DNA from: Dyella jiangningensis
GTDB lineage: Bacteria > Pseudomonadota > Gammaproteobacteria > Xanthomonadales > Rhodanobacteraceae
Length of the DNA: 64,000 nucleotides
Reading direction: 5' to 3'
Assembly: GCA_000632805.1 (NCBI GenBank)
Contig: CP007444.1
Coordinates: forward strand, 4,700,772-4,764,771
Shown here piece after piece: positions 14,126-22,998 of the stretch. The translations under genes were made by a program, and so were the position numbers. The notes under the pieces were generated by a model, which worked only from the letters and a program-made list of their open reading frames with translations, was not told where the DNA came from and searched no databases. The number at the start of each line of letters is the position of its first letter. The stretch's first letter is position 1.

Positions 14126-16429
14126 TCAGAGCGCCAGCGACACGGAGGCGAACCAGCTGCGCCCCGGCAGCACGTAGTACGAGCCCACGTTGCCGCTCAC
14201 CGAGTTGATCACCAGGTTGTGCGCGTCGAACAGATTGTCCACCTGCAGGCGGATCTTGTAGCTCTTGATCACCGAACCCGTGAGGTTCTGGCCGTAGCCC
14301 AGGCTCATCGCCGCCTGCCAGTAGCCGCCCGTGCCGATGGTGGACGTCACCGACGAAGCGACATCGGGGTTGAAGCTGGAGTTGTAGGCCTTCTGGCTGC
14401 CCGAGTACTTGTCGTACAGCGAGGCGAAGAAGCCGTTCTGTTCGTACAGCACGCCGACGGCCGCGGTGCGGTTGGGCACGTTGGGCATGTCGAGGTTGGA
14501 GCCCTTGAAGTAGGCGTCCTGCAGCGAGCCATTGGCGAACACGCTGGTGCCGGCGCCGACGTAGTAGGTGGCCTGTCCTTCGATGCCCTTGATGTAGGCG
14601 CCGCGAGCGAGGTAGTACACCGCTTCGGTCGTGCCCGGCACGGTGGTGGAGAACTGGTAGTTCTTGTAGTTGATGAAATAGACGTCGGCATCCGCATTGA
14701 AGCGGTCGGTCTTGTAGACCGTGCCGAACTGGTAGTTCATCGTCTCCGAGGGGCTGGTGTTGTTGACCGTGGGGTCGGGCACGTAGAACTGGTTGAGATT
14801 CGGCGTGAGGAAACCCTGCGCGACGGTGCCGTAGATGCTCCAGTCCTCGCGCAGCAGGTAATTGGCGGTGAGGTAGCCCAGCGTCTTGTCCCAGCTCTGG
14901 TTGTAGTTGAGCGGGGTCTTGGTGGTCTGGTTGATCGGCGCCTGGATATCGCGGCTCACGTTGAAGTACTTCACGCCCGGGGTAATGCTGAGGCCGTCCG
15001 TGGCGTACCACTGGTACTCCGCGTACAGCTGGCCGGTGTGCAGCTGGTCTTTCATCGTGTACTTGTACGGGCCGCTGTACACGCCCTTGCTGTTGAAGGT
15101 GCCGAAGGTGGACGCGCCCGGCTTCACGTCGATCGCGCCGTCGCGGCCATAGTCGATGGCCACGCTGCTGCGGCTGTTGTTGGTGTACTCGTACCAGCCG
15201 CCGGTGCTGAACTGGCCGTGGTCGTCGGCGTAAACCACCTGCAGCGTATCGCCCCACGCACGGTAGTTGTTGATCTTCACGTAGCCGCCCATGTTGGTGG
15301 GCGAGGCCTTGGTGCCCACGTACGGGCTCTCGTGACTGGTGTTGTCGTACGCGTAGGTATAGACCTTGTTGTCCAGCGACCAGTTGTCCGACAGCGCACT
15401 GCGCACACCCAGGTATTCGAGGTCGGTCTGCTTGGTCTGGTAGTTGTAGCAGGCGCAGTTGACGCTGCTGCGGTCTTCGTTGAGGCCGAAGTTGCGGCCG
15501 AGCTGGTCGATCTGCTGCAGCGTCAGCGAGCTGAGGTTCGGATTGTTGAAACGAATGGTGTTGTAGTTGCTGAGGAAGCTGATCTCCGTGCTCTCGCCGA
15601 TCGGCTGCACGTACTTGATGTAGCCCGTCTTGCGCGACATGTCGCCGTTCGTCTTGGCGGTGTCGGTATCCATGTACTGCGCGCTGGCGATGAACTTGCC
15701 GCCGCCCAGGTCATCGAGCTTGCCCGAGTTCACTTCAAGGTGCGTGAGCGAGGTGCTGTAGCTGCCGAAGCTTTGCGTGGGAATGAACGAGAACGTGTCG
15801 GTGGGGTCTTTCGAGCTCAGCGCCACGGTGCCGCCGAAGGTCGCCTGGCCGAGGGTGCTTGCGCTGCCCGGGCCGCGGTCGATCAGAACCTGGCCGAGCA
15901 TCTTCGCCGGGAAGTAGCTGCTGGTGTGGTGGCTGAAGTCGTTGGTGTCACCGAACGGGATGCCGTCGTAGGTGACGTTGTACTGGTTGTCGTTGAAGCC
16001 GCGCAGCGTCATCTGCTTGGACTCGCCAAGGCCCGGGCCCGCGGGGCTCACATTGGTCACGCCCGGCGCGATCGCGGCGATGGTGGCGTAGTCGGCGGTG
16101 GGCGACACGTGGTTGCTGATCCAGTCCAGGCCGATGATCGACTGCGGCTGGGTGATGGTCAGGTCGGCCTGCGTAGGTGCCTGGAGGATGGCCGAGCCGG
16201 TGGTGTTGGCCTTCACCTCCACCTCTTCCAGCTGCTTGGGTGCCTTCAGCACCGCCGCATTGGCGGCTGCGGCGTCGGCCGTGTTGTCGTCGGCCAGCGC
16301 CGGCAGGCTCAGGCAAAGGCCGGCAAGCATGGCCAAGCCCAGCGGCGCGCGCCACTGGCGGATACCACGGGTAATCGGACGCAGCGCGGGAAGCGACGCG
16401 ATTTCGCGCCGGCGGGACAGGATGGTCAT
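14126..16429 (-). CDS. TonB-dependent outer membrane receptor
   Basis: A 767-residue receptor with an extended N-terminal signal (cleavage near ALADDN), then a short LEEVEVKA segment in TonB-box position. The plug domain contains the signatures TLRGFNDNQYNVTYDGIPF and RGPGSASTLGQATFGG, followed by a 22-strand-type barrel ending in the aromatic-terminated VSLAL. These proteins import bound ligands such as siderophores, sugars or phosphate-containing compounds at the cost of proton motive force. Its partner gene 12 bases downstream is a secreted phosphatase, so the ligand may be an organophosphate; this is inference. A direct-repeat motif upstream at 16522 could bind the nearby response regulator. 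Confidence 0.94.
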   Translation of the reverse strand: MTILSRRREIASLPALRPITRGIRQWRAPLGLAMLAGLCLSLPALADDNTADAAAANAAVLKAPKQLEEVEVKANTTGSAILQAPTQADLTITQPQSIIGLDWISNHVSPTADYATIAAIAPGVTNVSPAGPGLGESKQMTLRGFNDNQYNVTYDGIPFGDTNDFSHHTSSYFPAKMLGQVLIDRGPGSASTLGQATFGGTVALSSKDPTDTFSFIPTQSFGSYSTSLTHLEVNSGKLDDLGGGKFIASAQYMDTDTAKTNGDMSRKTGYIKYVQPIGESTEISFLSNYNTIRFNNPNLSSLTLQQIDQLGRNFGLNEDRSSVNCACYNYQTKQTDLEYLGVRSALSDNWSLDNKVYTYAYDNTSHESPYVGTKASPTNMGGYVKINNYRAWGDTLQVVYADDHGQFSTGGWYEYTNNSRSSVAIDYGRDGAIDVKPGASTFGTFNSKGVYSGPYKYTMKDQLHTGQLYAEYQWYATDGLSITPGVKYFNVSRDIQAPINQTTKTPLNYNQSWDKTLGYLTANYLLREDWSIYGTVAQGFLTPNLNQFYVPDPTVNNTSPSETMNYQFGTVYKTDRFNADADVYFINYKNYQFSTTVPGTTEAVYYLARGAYIKGIEGQATYYVGAGTSVFANGSLQDAYFKGSNLDMPNVPNRTAAVGVLYEQNGFFASLYDKYSGSQKAYNSSFNPDVASSVTSTIGTGGYWQAAMSLGYGQNLTGSVIKSYKIRLQVDNLFDAHNLVINSVSGNVGSYYVLPGRSWFASVSLAL

Positions 16430-16521
16430 GGCGGCCTGGACGGTGGCTGGAATCAGCGCACTAGCGTGGTTTGGCCATTTGACAGTTTTGTTGCACGACG
16501 GTGATGCGCGCAGACCAATGA

Positions 16522-16537
16522 CTTAGCGTTGTCTTAG
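16522..16537. promoter_or_regulatory. Candidate response-regulator direct repeat
   Basis: CTTAG occurs twice with an 11-base period (16522-16526 and 16533-16537), about 95 bases upstream of the TonB-dependent receptor gene. OmpR/PmrA-type regulators bind tandem half-sites spaced by 11 bases (CTTAA-like). The match is short, so this is tentative. Confidence 0.35.
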
Positions 16538-16658
16538 ACGACCCCGAATCCTCTGCAGGAGCGCCGTGCGCGATGGGAGTTTGGACGGTTCAAACGTGAC
16601 AACCATAGTCCGGCGACCATTGCGCACTGCGTGCGCTCCTGCAGAGTCGCGGCGAGGT

Positions 16659-17072
16659 TTACCTGGCGGGCTGGGCGAGGGGCTTGCCCTTGTCCACGAT
16701 CCAGGTCGACAGCGCCGCACCGCCTTCGCTGCCCGGTGCGGCGGCCAGGCTGTGCACGGCGCCACGTTCGTTGAAGAAATGGTCGCCGGCCTTGAGCAGC
16801 TGGTCGGGCTTGCCGCGCGTCTTGAGTACGAGGTTGCCGCGCAGCACGTAACCTGACTCGTCACCCTCGTGAGAATGCCAGCCTATGACCGCGCCCGCTG
16901 GCAACTCGGCCGTACCAATCACGATTTCCTTGCCGGGCACGCCGCTCTGGTCGTGCGTGTCGAGCACCGTTCGCTTGGCCTGCGGCGCTGCGGAGGGAGC
17001 GTCCTGCGCGCCGGCACTGCCCATCACCAGCATGGCTGCGGTCATGGCAGACACAAGCGTGCGATAGCGCAT
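16659..17072 (-). CDS. Periplasmic cupin-domain protein
   Basis: A 137-residue protein with a signal peptide (LVSAMTAAMLVMGSAGAQD) and a single cupin barrel. Metal ligands appear in motif 1 as GWHSHEGDESGYVLRG (two His, one Glu) and in motif 2 as AVHSLAAAPG. Small secreted cupins of this type are common in Proteobacteria, often annotated as quercetin 2,3-dioxygenase-like, without proven function. The frame extends upstream to 17204 but the signal peptide marks 17072 as the start. It is divergent from the oxidoreductase gene at 17203. The 229 bases between it and the receptor gene contain only the candidate direct repeat. Confidence 0.85.
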   Translation of the reverse strand: MRYRTLVSAMTAAMLVMGSAGAQDAPSAAPQAKRTVLDTHDQSGVPGKEIVIGTAELPAGAVIGWHSHEGDESGYVLRGNLVLKTRGKPDQLLKAGDHFFNERGAVHSLAAAPGSEGGAALSTWIVDKGKPLAQPAR

Positions 17073-17202
17073 CACGCCGCTCCCGAGGCTGAACTGATGC
17101 CCGATGTTGCGCGTCGATGCGTTAGCACGGTGCGAACGGAAAGCGCGGCGTGTGCATCGCGTTGGCTTACCATGGCATGCCCCCTTCCCATGCTCCCCGG
17201 CC

Positions 17203-18294
17203 ATGAACGAAACGCCATCTCCCGTACGCGTGGCTCTGATCGGCTACGGCTACGCCGGCAAAACCTTCCATGCACCATTGATCCGCAGCGTGCCCGGACT
17301 CGAACTCGCCGTGGTCGTATCGCGTGATGCTGGCAAGGTAGCTGCGGACATGTCGGGCGTCGACGTGGTCGGCACGCCGCACGACGTGATGACGAATCCC
17401 GACATCGACCTGGTGGTGATCGCCTCGCCCAACGACACGCACGCGCCGCTGGCACGCGCGGCACTGCAGGCCGGCAAGCACGTGGTGGTCGACAAGCCCT
17501 TCGCCATCGACCTCGCGCAGGCGCGCGAACTGGCCGCGCTCGCGGCAGCGCAGGATCGCGTGTTGTCGGTGTTCCAGAACCGCCGGTGGGACAGCGATTT
17601 TCTGGGCGTATGCCAGGCCATGGCCGACGGCGTGCTCGGCGAAGTGCGGCACTTCGAGTCGCACATCGATCGCTATCGCCCCGAAGTGCGTGCGCGATGG
17701 CGCGAGCAGCAGGGGCCGGGCAGCGGCATCTGGTATGACCTGGGCCCGCATCTGATCGACCAGGCATTGCTGCTGTTTGGCGTGCCCGAGCGCGTAATGG
17801 CCAGCCTGGCTGTGCTCCGTGATGGCGGCGAGGTGGCGGACTGGGCGCATGTCGTGCTCGAGTACGGCGCACGTCGCGTCATCCTGCACGCCAGCATGCT
17901 GGTGGCGGGTGGCAGCCCTCGTTTCACGCTTCATGGCACGCGCGCAAGCCTGGTGAAGACGCGCGCCGATCGCCAGGAGGCGCAGATGCTGGCGGGCGTG
18001 CTGCCGGGCAGCGACGCCTGGGGCGACGATCCCGACGACATGCTGCTTTACGACGCCGCGGGCGAAGCCACGCGCCTGCCGACGCCCGTCGGCGACCAGC
18101 GACGCTATTACGCCGCGTTGCGCGACGCGGTGACAGGCTACGGCGGTAATCCTGTCACGCCGTTGCAGGCGGTAACGGTCATGGCGGTGCTCGAAGCCGC
18201 CATCGAGTCGGCAGCCAGTGGTCGCGCGGTGGACCTGGCGCTCTCAAGGGAAGAACGCGCCGCGTGGGACGCCGGTGCTAGTGCACATAGTTAA
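17203..18294 (+). CDS. Gfo/Idh/MocA family NAD(P)-dependent oxidoreductase
   Basis: A 363-residue enzyme with an N-terminal Rossmann fold (VALIGYGYAGKTFHAPLI), the conserved EKP-like lysine motif as VVDKPFAIDL, and a C-terminal alpha/beta substrate domain with GSGIWYDLGPHLIDQAL, whose Asp/His pair matches the catalytic residues of the family. The GYGxAGxTFHAPLI opening is typical of YdgJ/IolW-like scyllo-inositol dehydrogenases (NADP+), though the substrate cannot be told. ATG 17203 begins the fold directly; the open frame upstream lacks similarity. Its 3' end overlaps the convergent beta-barrel gene by 17 bases. Confidence 0.93.
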   Translation: MNETPSPVRVALIGYGYAGKTFHAPLIRSVPGLELAVVVSRDAGKVAADMSGVDVVGTPHDVMTNPDIDLVVIASPNDTHAPLARAALQAGKHVVVDKPFAIDLAQARELAALAAAQDRVLSVFQNRRWDSDFLGVCQAMADGVLGEVRHFESHIDRYRPEVRARWREQQGPGSGIWYDLGPHLIDQALLLFGVPERVMASLAVLRDGGEVADWAHVVLEYGARRVILHASMLVAGGSPRFTLHGTRASLVKTRADRQEAQMLAGVLPGSDAWGDDPDDMLLYDAAGEATRLPTPVGDQRRYYAALRDAVTGYGGNPVTPLQAVTVMAVLEAAIESAASGRAVDLALSREERAAWDAGASAHS

Positions 18295-19246
18295 ACGCCA
18301 CGGCGGGCGTGATGGTGGTCGGGCTGTTGTGCCCGCCGGTAAATACGCGCACGCCGGCAAGCATGCCGATCCGGCTGCTCCAGTTGTATTCAATGGCGGG
18401 CGCGAAGCCAAAGCTCGCGCTGGAACGCGTGCGGTAAGCGACAGGCATGATCCCGCCCTCTACGACAGTCGTGCCTTGCACCCGTGTTCCCTGCGAGCGG
18501 CGATAGGCGAGGTCGAAGGCCAGCACCCAACGCTGGGTCATGCTGTATTCCCATGCGGCATTGACCAGCACGGCGGCGCCCGGCTTCGCATGGCCATGGA
18601 AGCCGCGCGGTGTGCCATACACACTCTCGTCGTCCACGCTCGTGCGTTGCGAGAACGAGCCGCCCACGTTGAAGCGCATGCGCAGAATGCGCCCGTTCGG
18701 CATCCAGAAATAGGTTTGCGTGTTGAGCTGCACCGTCGTGCTGTAGGCACCGCTGCCCGTCGCGTCGGCCAGCGGGTGGTTCAACCGGTCGTAGCGGCCC
18801 GTGGGCAGCGTTTCCTGCACCATCAGCGCCATGGCGGGCATGGCGCTGTCTTCATGGAATGACGTGAGGCTGTATTGTGCCAGCACGCTGACGTCGCCTG
18901 TGCCCACGCCCTGGCTGTCTGGGCCTTCCGATACGCGGTTATAGCTGAAGGTGGGAATGAGGCCGGCCATCAGGCGATCGGTGATGCCGTATTCCATGTA
19001 GGTCAGCGAGCCGAAGCTGTCCACCCGCGACGAGCGCACGTCATAGACGTAGGGTTCGATCAAATAGTGGCCCTTGGGCAACGCTGCGGCGGAGTTGGCC
19101 ATCATGGGGCCGGTCCACCACGCCTCTGCAAGCGGCTGGCGATCGTTGTCCGTCACCCATGCCGTCTCGGCCATGGCAGGCGTGGAGAGTGCAAGCGTCA
19201 GCCATGACATCACGCAGGACATGACCAGCCACCGCGTCGCCGTCAT
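18278..19246 (-). CDS. Outer membrane beta-barrel protein (transporter-like)
   Basis: A 322-residue protein with a signal peptide (LVMSCVMSWLTLALSTPAMA), then many alternating amphipathic strands and a terminal aromatic residue pattern (AVAFNYVH). It resembles the putative transporters grouped with MetA-type phenol-degradation proteins: GHYLIEPYVYD near the start and LMAGLIPTFSYNRV. The ATG overlaps the stop of the preceding isocitrate lyase-like gene (ATGA), so the two are co-translated. The linked enzyme may act on a compound whose entry this barrel helps; this is only inferred from the overlap. Confidence 0.75.
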   Translation of the reverse strand: MTATRWLVMSCVMSWLTLALSTPAMAETAWVTDNDRQPLAEAWWTGPMMANSAAALPKGHYLIEPYVYDVRSSRVDSFGSLTYMEYGITDRLMAGLIPTFSYNRVSEGPDSQGVGTGDVSVLAQYSLTSFHEDSAMPAMALMVQETLPTGRYDRLNHPLADATGSGAYSTTVQLNTQTYFWMPNGRILRMRFNVGGSFSQRTSVDDESVYGTPRGFHGHAKPGAAVLVNAAWEYSMTQRWVLAFDLAYRRSQGTRVQGTTVVEGGIMPVAYRTRSSASFGFAPAIEYNWSSRIGMLAGVRVFTGGHNSPTTITPAVAFNYVH

Positions 19247-20337
19247 CGTGGCTCGGCCCTGATGCCCGGCGACCGCTCGCCGAGCAGCGACGACATGAGC
19301 CGGCGCCACGCGGGCTGCTTGGCGCTATGCCCGGCAACGACGTGTGCCGGCGTGCACAGGCCATTGCGTGTCGTCAGCTCCACCGGACGAGCGCGACCCG
19401 AGGCGCGCAAGCCGCGTGGCAACAACAAAGCCACCGGCCCGTCGCCCATGCCCGCGTAGGATGCATGCGGGGCCGAAACATCGGCGGCATTGTCGATGTC
19501 TTTGAACAGGCCGTTTGCTTCCGACACGGTCAACATGTCGCTGCCCATCGTGTCGTAGCGGCCGTCGGAGAGTGCTTCGGCGGCGATGCGCGCGAGATGC
19601 GCAAGCACCGACTGCATGGGGCCGCAACCCAGGCTGATCCGACGTACGCCAAGTTCGCGCAGTTGCGTCGCGGCGGGCGCGCCCGCATAGCCGGCATAGA
19701 CGTTCAACGGCACCGGCAGTTGGCCGGCAACGCGAGCGATCTCCTCCGCATCGCTCAAGCCAGGTACGAAGATGCCGTCCGCGCCCGCATCGATGTACGC
19801 ACGTGCTCGCTTCAACGTTTCCTCGTAGCGTGTTTCCATCGGCACGTCGGCCACATAGGTATCGATGCGGGCGTTGATGAAAAGGGGAATGTCATGGTGT
19901 TGCGCCACCGTACGGGCGCAGGCGATGCGCTCGGCCAGTTCGCCGGGGGGCGACAGCGTCCGCGTGCCGGGCTGGGTGCCATCCTCGATGTTGATGCCGA
20001 CGACGCCCAGCTGCAGCAAGGCGCCCACCAGTCCGCCCGTGTCCTTCGCATCACGCCCATAGCCGCGCTCGATGTCCACGCTGACGGGCACCGCCACGCT
20101 TCGGCAGATGCGCGCGCACATGGCCAGGAGATCCTGCACGCTCATGCGCTCGCCATCGGGCTGGCCCAGCGACCATGCCATGCCGGCGCTGGTGGTCGCG
20201 ATGGCCTGGGCACCCGCGTTTTCGATGATGCGCGCGCTGGCCGCATCCCACGCGTTGGGCAGCATGAGCGGTGCCGGCCCGGCATGCAGCTGGTGGAAAC
20301 GATGTGCCCGGAGGCGCTGTTCGCGATTCATGGTCAT
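19243..20337 (-). CDS. Isocitrate lyase/PEP mutase family protein with C-terminal extension
   Basis: The first 275 residues form the ICL/PEP mutase barrel: LMLPNAWDAASARIIENAGA, TTSAGMAW, PVSVDIERGYG (metal Asp), GINIEDGTQPG (metal Glu) and FINARIDTY. Family members without the KKCGH-type loop act as oxaloacetate decarboxylases, carboxyvinyl-carboxyphosphonate mutases or 2-methylisocitrate lyases; the reaction here is unknown. The core normally ends soon after SEANGLFK, yet this frame runs about 85 residues further with Arg/Pro-rich, unstructured-looking sequence. ATG 20337 is preferred to ATG 20331 and a TTG at 20346. An AraC regulator is divergent upstream. Confidence 0.85.
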   Translation of the reverse strand: MTMNREQRLRAHRFHQLHAGPAPLMLPNAWDAASARIIENAGAQAIATTSAGMAWSLGQPDGERMSVQDLLAMCARICRSVAVPVSVDIERGYGRDAKDTGGLVGALLQLGVVGINIEDGTQPGTRTLSPPGELAERIACARTVAQHHDIPLFINARIDTYVADVPMETRYEETLKRARAYIDAGADGIFVPGLSDAEEIARVAGQLPVPLNVYAGYAGAPAATQLRELGVRRISLGCGPMQSVLAHLARIAAEALSDGRYDTMGSDMLTVSEANGLFKDIDNAADVSAPHASYAGMGDGPVALLLPRGLRASGRARPVELTTRNGLCTPAHVVAGHSAKQPAWRRLMSSLLGERSPGIRAEPR

Positions 20338-20498
20338 GGCCTGCAAGGTCTGCGCCTACGGTTCGTGGCCAGGCAAGCAGACCATTCCGGGCTAAGGCGC
20401 GCTGTCAGAATCTTTAGTCATCGCCATCCGGCACGGGCCGGCGACCGCGCGGCTTGCTAAGCTTTCGGCCGTTCCTTGCCGGCGAACCCGCGCACGTC

Positions 20499-21326
20499 AT
20501 GTCGAGCCTGACTTCCAAAGTGCTGTTGTCGACGGAATCGTTGACCTTGCGCAACGTGCAGTGCTCGGGCACGTGCCGTCATCGCAGCGCGGAAGAATGT
20601 GCCTCGTCGACACAGCTGGTGTTTCCCTATCGCGGTGTCTACCTGCGCCATCTGGGCAAGACCCAGGCCGTGGCCGACGCCAACCACGTGCTGTTCTTCA
20701 ATGCACAAGAGGGATATCAGGTCAGTCATCCGCTCGATGGCGGCGACGCCTGCCTTTCGCTGGATCTGAACGAGACACTGCTGGCCGAACTGGCGCCGAA
20801 GTCGATGCTGCAGGCGGGCGGCGGTGTGGCGTTCCGCGGACAATCATTGCGTATCGATGCACGCGCGCAGGCCTTGGTGGCGCTGCTGCGCCATAGCCTG
20901 GACAACGGCAGCATCGAACCGCTCGAAGCGGAAGCCTTGCTGCTTACCCTGGTTTGTCGCAGCCTCGGCCCGCGCACGTCGCGCGAGCCAGCGTCGACCC
21001 ATGCGCGCCAGCGGCTCGCCGATCGCGTGAAAGTGCTGTTGGCCAGCGATCTTTCGAGGCGCTGGACGCTGGCCGAGATCGGCGAGGAGATCGGCAGTTC
21101 GCCGGTCTACCTCACCCAGGTGTTCCGACAGGTGGAAGGCGTGCCGCTGTACCGATACCAGCTGCAGCTGCGGCTGGCGCGCGCCCTGGACCTCATGGGC
21201 GAGTACGACGATCTTTCAGCGCTGGCGGCAGAGCTCGGTTTTTCCAGCCACAGCCATTTCGCCAATGCGTTCCGCCAGGCCTATGGCCGTTCGCCGACCG
21301 AGTTCCGCCGCTCGGCCAGGGTATGA
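20499..21326 (+). CDS. AraC family transcriptional regulator
   Basis: A 275-residue regulator. The last 95 residues hold the double helix-turn-helix: WTLAEIGEEIGSSPVYLTQV, then LSALAAELGFSSHSHFANAF and YGRSPTEFRRSA, all classic AraC/XylS features. The N-terminal domain (about 165 residues) contains two early cysteines (CSGTCRHRSAEEC) and an AraC-ligand-like cupin region. It is divergent from the isocitrate lyase-like gene with a 161-base intergenic region, so it probably controls that operon. The start ATG 20499 fits the usual length; a TTG at 20454 in the same frame is less likely. Confidence 0.92.
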   Translation: MSSLTSKVLLSTESLTLRNVQCSGTCRHRSAEECASSTQLVFPYRGVYLRHLGKTQAVADANHVLFFNAQEGYQVSHPLDGGDACLSLDLNETLLAELAPKSMLQAGGGVAFRGQSLRIDARAQALVALLRHSLDNGSIEPLEAEALLLTLVCRSLGPRTSREPASTHARQRLADRVKVLLASDLSRRWTLAEIGEEIGSSPVYLTQVFRQVEGVPLYRYQLQLRLARALDLMGEYDDLSALAAELGFSSHSHFANAFRQAYGRSPTEFRRSARV

Positions 21327-21409
21327 ACGACTAAAGAATTCGACAGCATTCAGCGGCGCCGGATGGTCTCCTGAGCCTGCCCACCGACGGGCGATTTCAG
21401 GAGAGTGTC

Positions 21410-21553
21410 ATGAGCGAGAAGACCTGCGCCGCGTGCGATTACCCGCTGGACCAGAACGCCATCAAGGTGACCATCGGCAACCGCGTGGTCGAAGTGTGCT
21501 GCGAGGAGTGCGCGCAGAAGTTGCGCGAGGCCAGCGTCAAGGCCAGCGCATGA
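21410..21553 (+). CDS. Small four-cysteine putative zinc-ribbon protein
   Basis: A 47-residue frame starting MSEKTCAACDYPLD, with a second cysteine group VEVCCEECAQKL. The CxxC...CCxxC pairs strongly suggest a small zinc or iron-sulfur binding module similar to TRASH/YHS-like metal sensors. CAGGAG lies 6 bases before the ATG. Its stop overlaps the start of the next gene (ATGA at 21550), so both are translated together. Similar mini-proteins of this layout are found in other Proteobacteria without known function; that statement is from memory and unverified. Confidence 0.75.
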   Translation: MSEKTCAACDYPLDQNAIKVTIGNRVVEVCCEECAQKLREASVKASA

Positions 21554-21915
21554 GGCCGGGCCGGTGCCTGTTCGTGGCGATCGTCATGCTGGCTGCCGGC
21601 CCATTCGCATCCGGCGCCGAGCCAGCTCCCTTGACGCCGGATGCCCTCGCAGGCCAGGTGCAGGCGCTCCTGCATGACCGATACGGCGACACGGTCGTGG
21701 TGGATCGCGTAATCGGCATCGAGCAACGCATCGGTGCCTATCGTGCCGCGCGCAGTCGCGCCGCACTGGTCGAGCGTCTCAACGCCGACCTGCGCGTGGC
21801 GACCGGCGACGCTCGCGTGCGGCTGTGCGAGGGTCAGCCTCCGTCAGGCATGGATCTCGAAACGTATCCACTCGCCACGGGATTGCATCTGGTCATTCCT
21901 GCCATGCCACATTGA
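21550..21915 (+). CDS. Secreted protein of unknown function
   Basis: The 121-residue product starts MRPGRCLFVAIVMLAAGPFA, a signal peptide probably cut after SGA. The mature domain of about 100 residues is acidic to neutral and carries a single cysteine (VRLCEGQPPSG). No family is recognised. The ATG overlaps the stop of the four-cysteine mini-protein in an ATGA junction, which fixes this start among several upstream codons in the same frame and links the two products functionally. Confidence 0.65.
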   Translation: MRPGRCLFVAIVMLAAGPFASGAEPAPLTPDALAGQVQALLHDRYGDTVVVDRVIGIEQRIGAYRAARSRAALVERLNADLRVATGDARVRLCEGQPPSGMDLETYPLATGLHLVIPAMPH

Positions 21916-22081
21916 GAGGGCCGAAGGCTCGCCATCCAGCGTGACGATCGAGTTATCGATGACCCAATGGCGAGCATCGCGTGGCGCGTTCACCGTTACA
22001 AAAATTCCTATCCATGCATGCGCACTGCTGTTGGTCGTTTCCTCCATACTGTCGCCGTCAGGTCGCTAGGGGGAACGCACC

Positions 22082-22921
22082 GTGGCCACGTCAACGCCTT
22101 CGTCCGAGTACGCTTGGCCGCCCGCTGTCGTGGGCTTCGACATGCCGTCACCTGCGGTCGCGGCCCAGGAGGAGGCGACTCCTGTCATGGTCGCTTTCTT
22201 CAGCGGGCGGCCGGACCATTACTGGATCGAAGCGTTTGCCACCGAGGTGCGCGAGTTCAAGTCGCAACACGCATTGGCCGACGTTCGCATCGACTCACGC
22301 GGCCTGGTGGTGACAGGCGCGGCATCGCAGCTGAGAAGCCTGACGGGCCAACTGCGCGACTTCGTGCACCGCGTGTCGCGCATCAGCCTGCAGCGCCGCG
22401 TGCTGGAGCGCACTCGCCGAAAGGACGTGTCGACGTCGGCCACTGCAGAGAACGATGCAGCCGCACGCGATGTCGATCTCGTCGCCCGGTTGCCGATGGT
22501 CGCCTCGATCCTCGAAGCCGTCACCCGCGAGACGGGCATGCGTTTTGCCACGGTGGCTCGGGTTTCCGAAACCCGTTGGACGGCGTGTGCGGTGCACGAC
22601 ACGATCAACTTCGGCTTGCGCGCCGGCCAGGACCTCGTGCTGGAAACCACCATCTGCAACGAGATCCGCGAACACGGCCGTACCGTGGTGTTCGACCACG
22701 CCAGCACGCATCCATTGTTCTCGAAGCACCCGACGCCCGCGTTGTACGGCTTCGAAAGCTACCTGTCCGTGCCGATCTACCGCGCGAGCGGACGTTTCTT
22801 CGGCACGCTGTGCGCCGTGGATCCGGAGCCGAGGACCATCGACAAGGCCACCATGGAAGTCTTCGAGTCCTTTGCCCGCGCCTTGGGCGAGGCCATCGAC
22901 GTCGTCATGCCGGAGCCTTAG
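22082..22921 (+). CDS. GAF domain protein
   Basis: A soluble 279-residue protein. Residues 125-275 form a GAF domain: ARVSETRWTACAVHDTINFG, then ETTICNEIREHGRTVVFDHA, YGFESYLSVPIYRASGRFFG and TLCAVDPEPRTI, matching the stand-alone GAF proteins that bind small molecules or act as redox sensors. No output domain follows, so it acts alone or through a partner. The N-terminal 120 residues are not recognised. GTG 22082 is preceded by AGGGGGA. It precedes the SRPBCC gene by 77 bases on the same strand. Confidence 0.85.
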   Translation: MATSTPSSEYAWPPAVVGFDMPSPAVAAQEEATPVMVAFFSGRPDHYWIEAFATEVREFKSQHALADVRIDSRGLVVTGAASQLRSLTGQLRDFVHRVSRISLQRRVLERTRRKDVSTSATAENDAAARDVDLVARLPMVASILEAVTRETGMRFATVARVSETRWTACAVHDTINFGLRAGQDLVLETTICNEIREHGRTVVFDHASTHPLFSKHPTPALYGFESYLSVPIYRASGRFFGTLCAVDPEPRTIDKATMEVFESFARALGEAIDVVMPEP

Positions 22922-22998
22922 CAAGCGTTTGCCACCTGGCTTGCCGCATGGCATACCATCGCTCTCCGCGCAGGCGCCGGGCTGACACAGGAGCGACG

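Noticed and set aside
13940..16504. An 854-codon open frame on the plus strand, opposite the TonB-dependent receptor
   Set aside because: It is antisense to a gene with clear plug and barrel motifs; the sequence is Val/Arg/Gly/His-rich without any domain, as expected for the mirror frame of GC-rich coding DNA.
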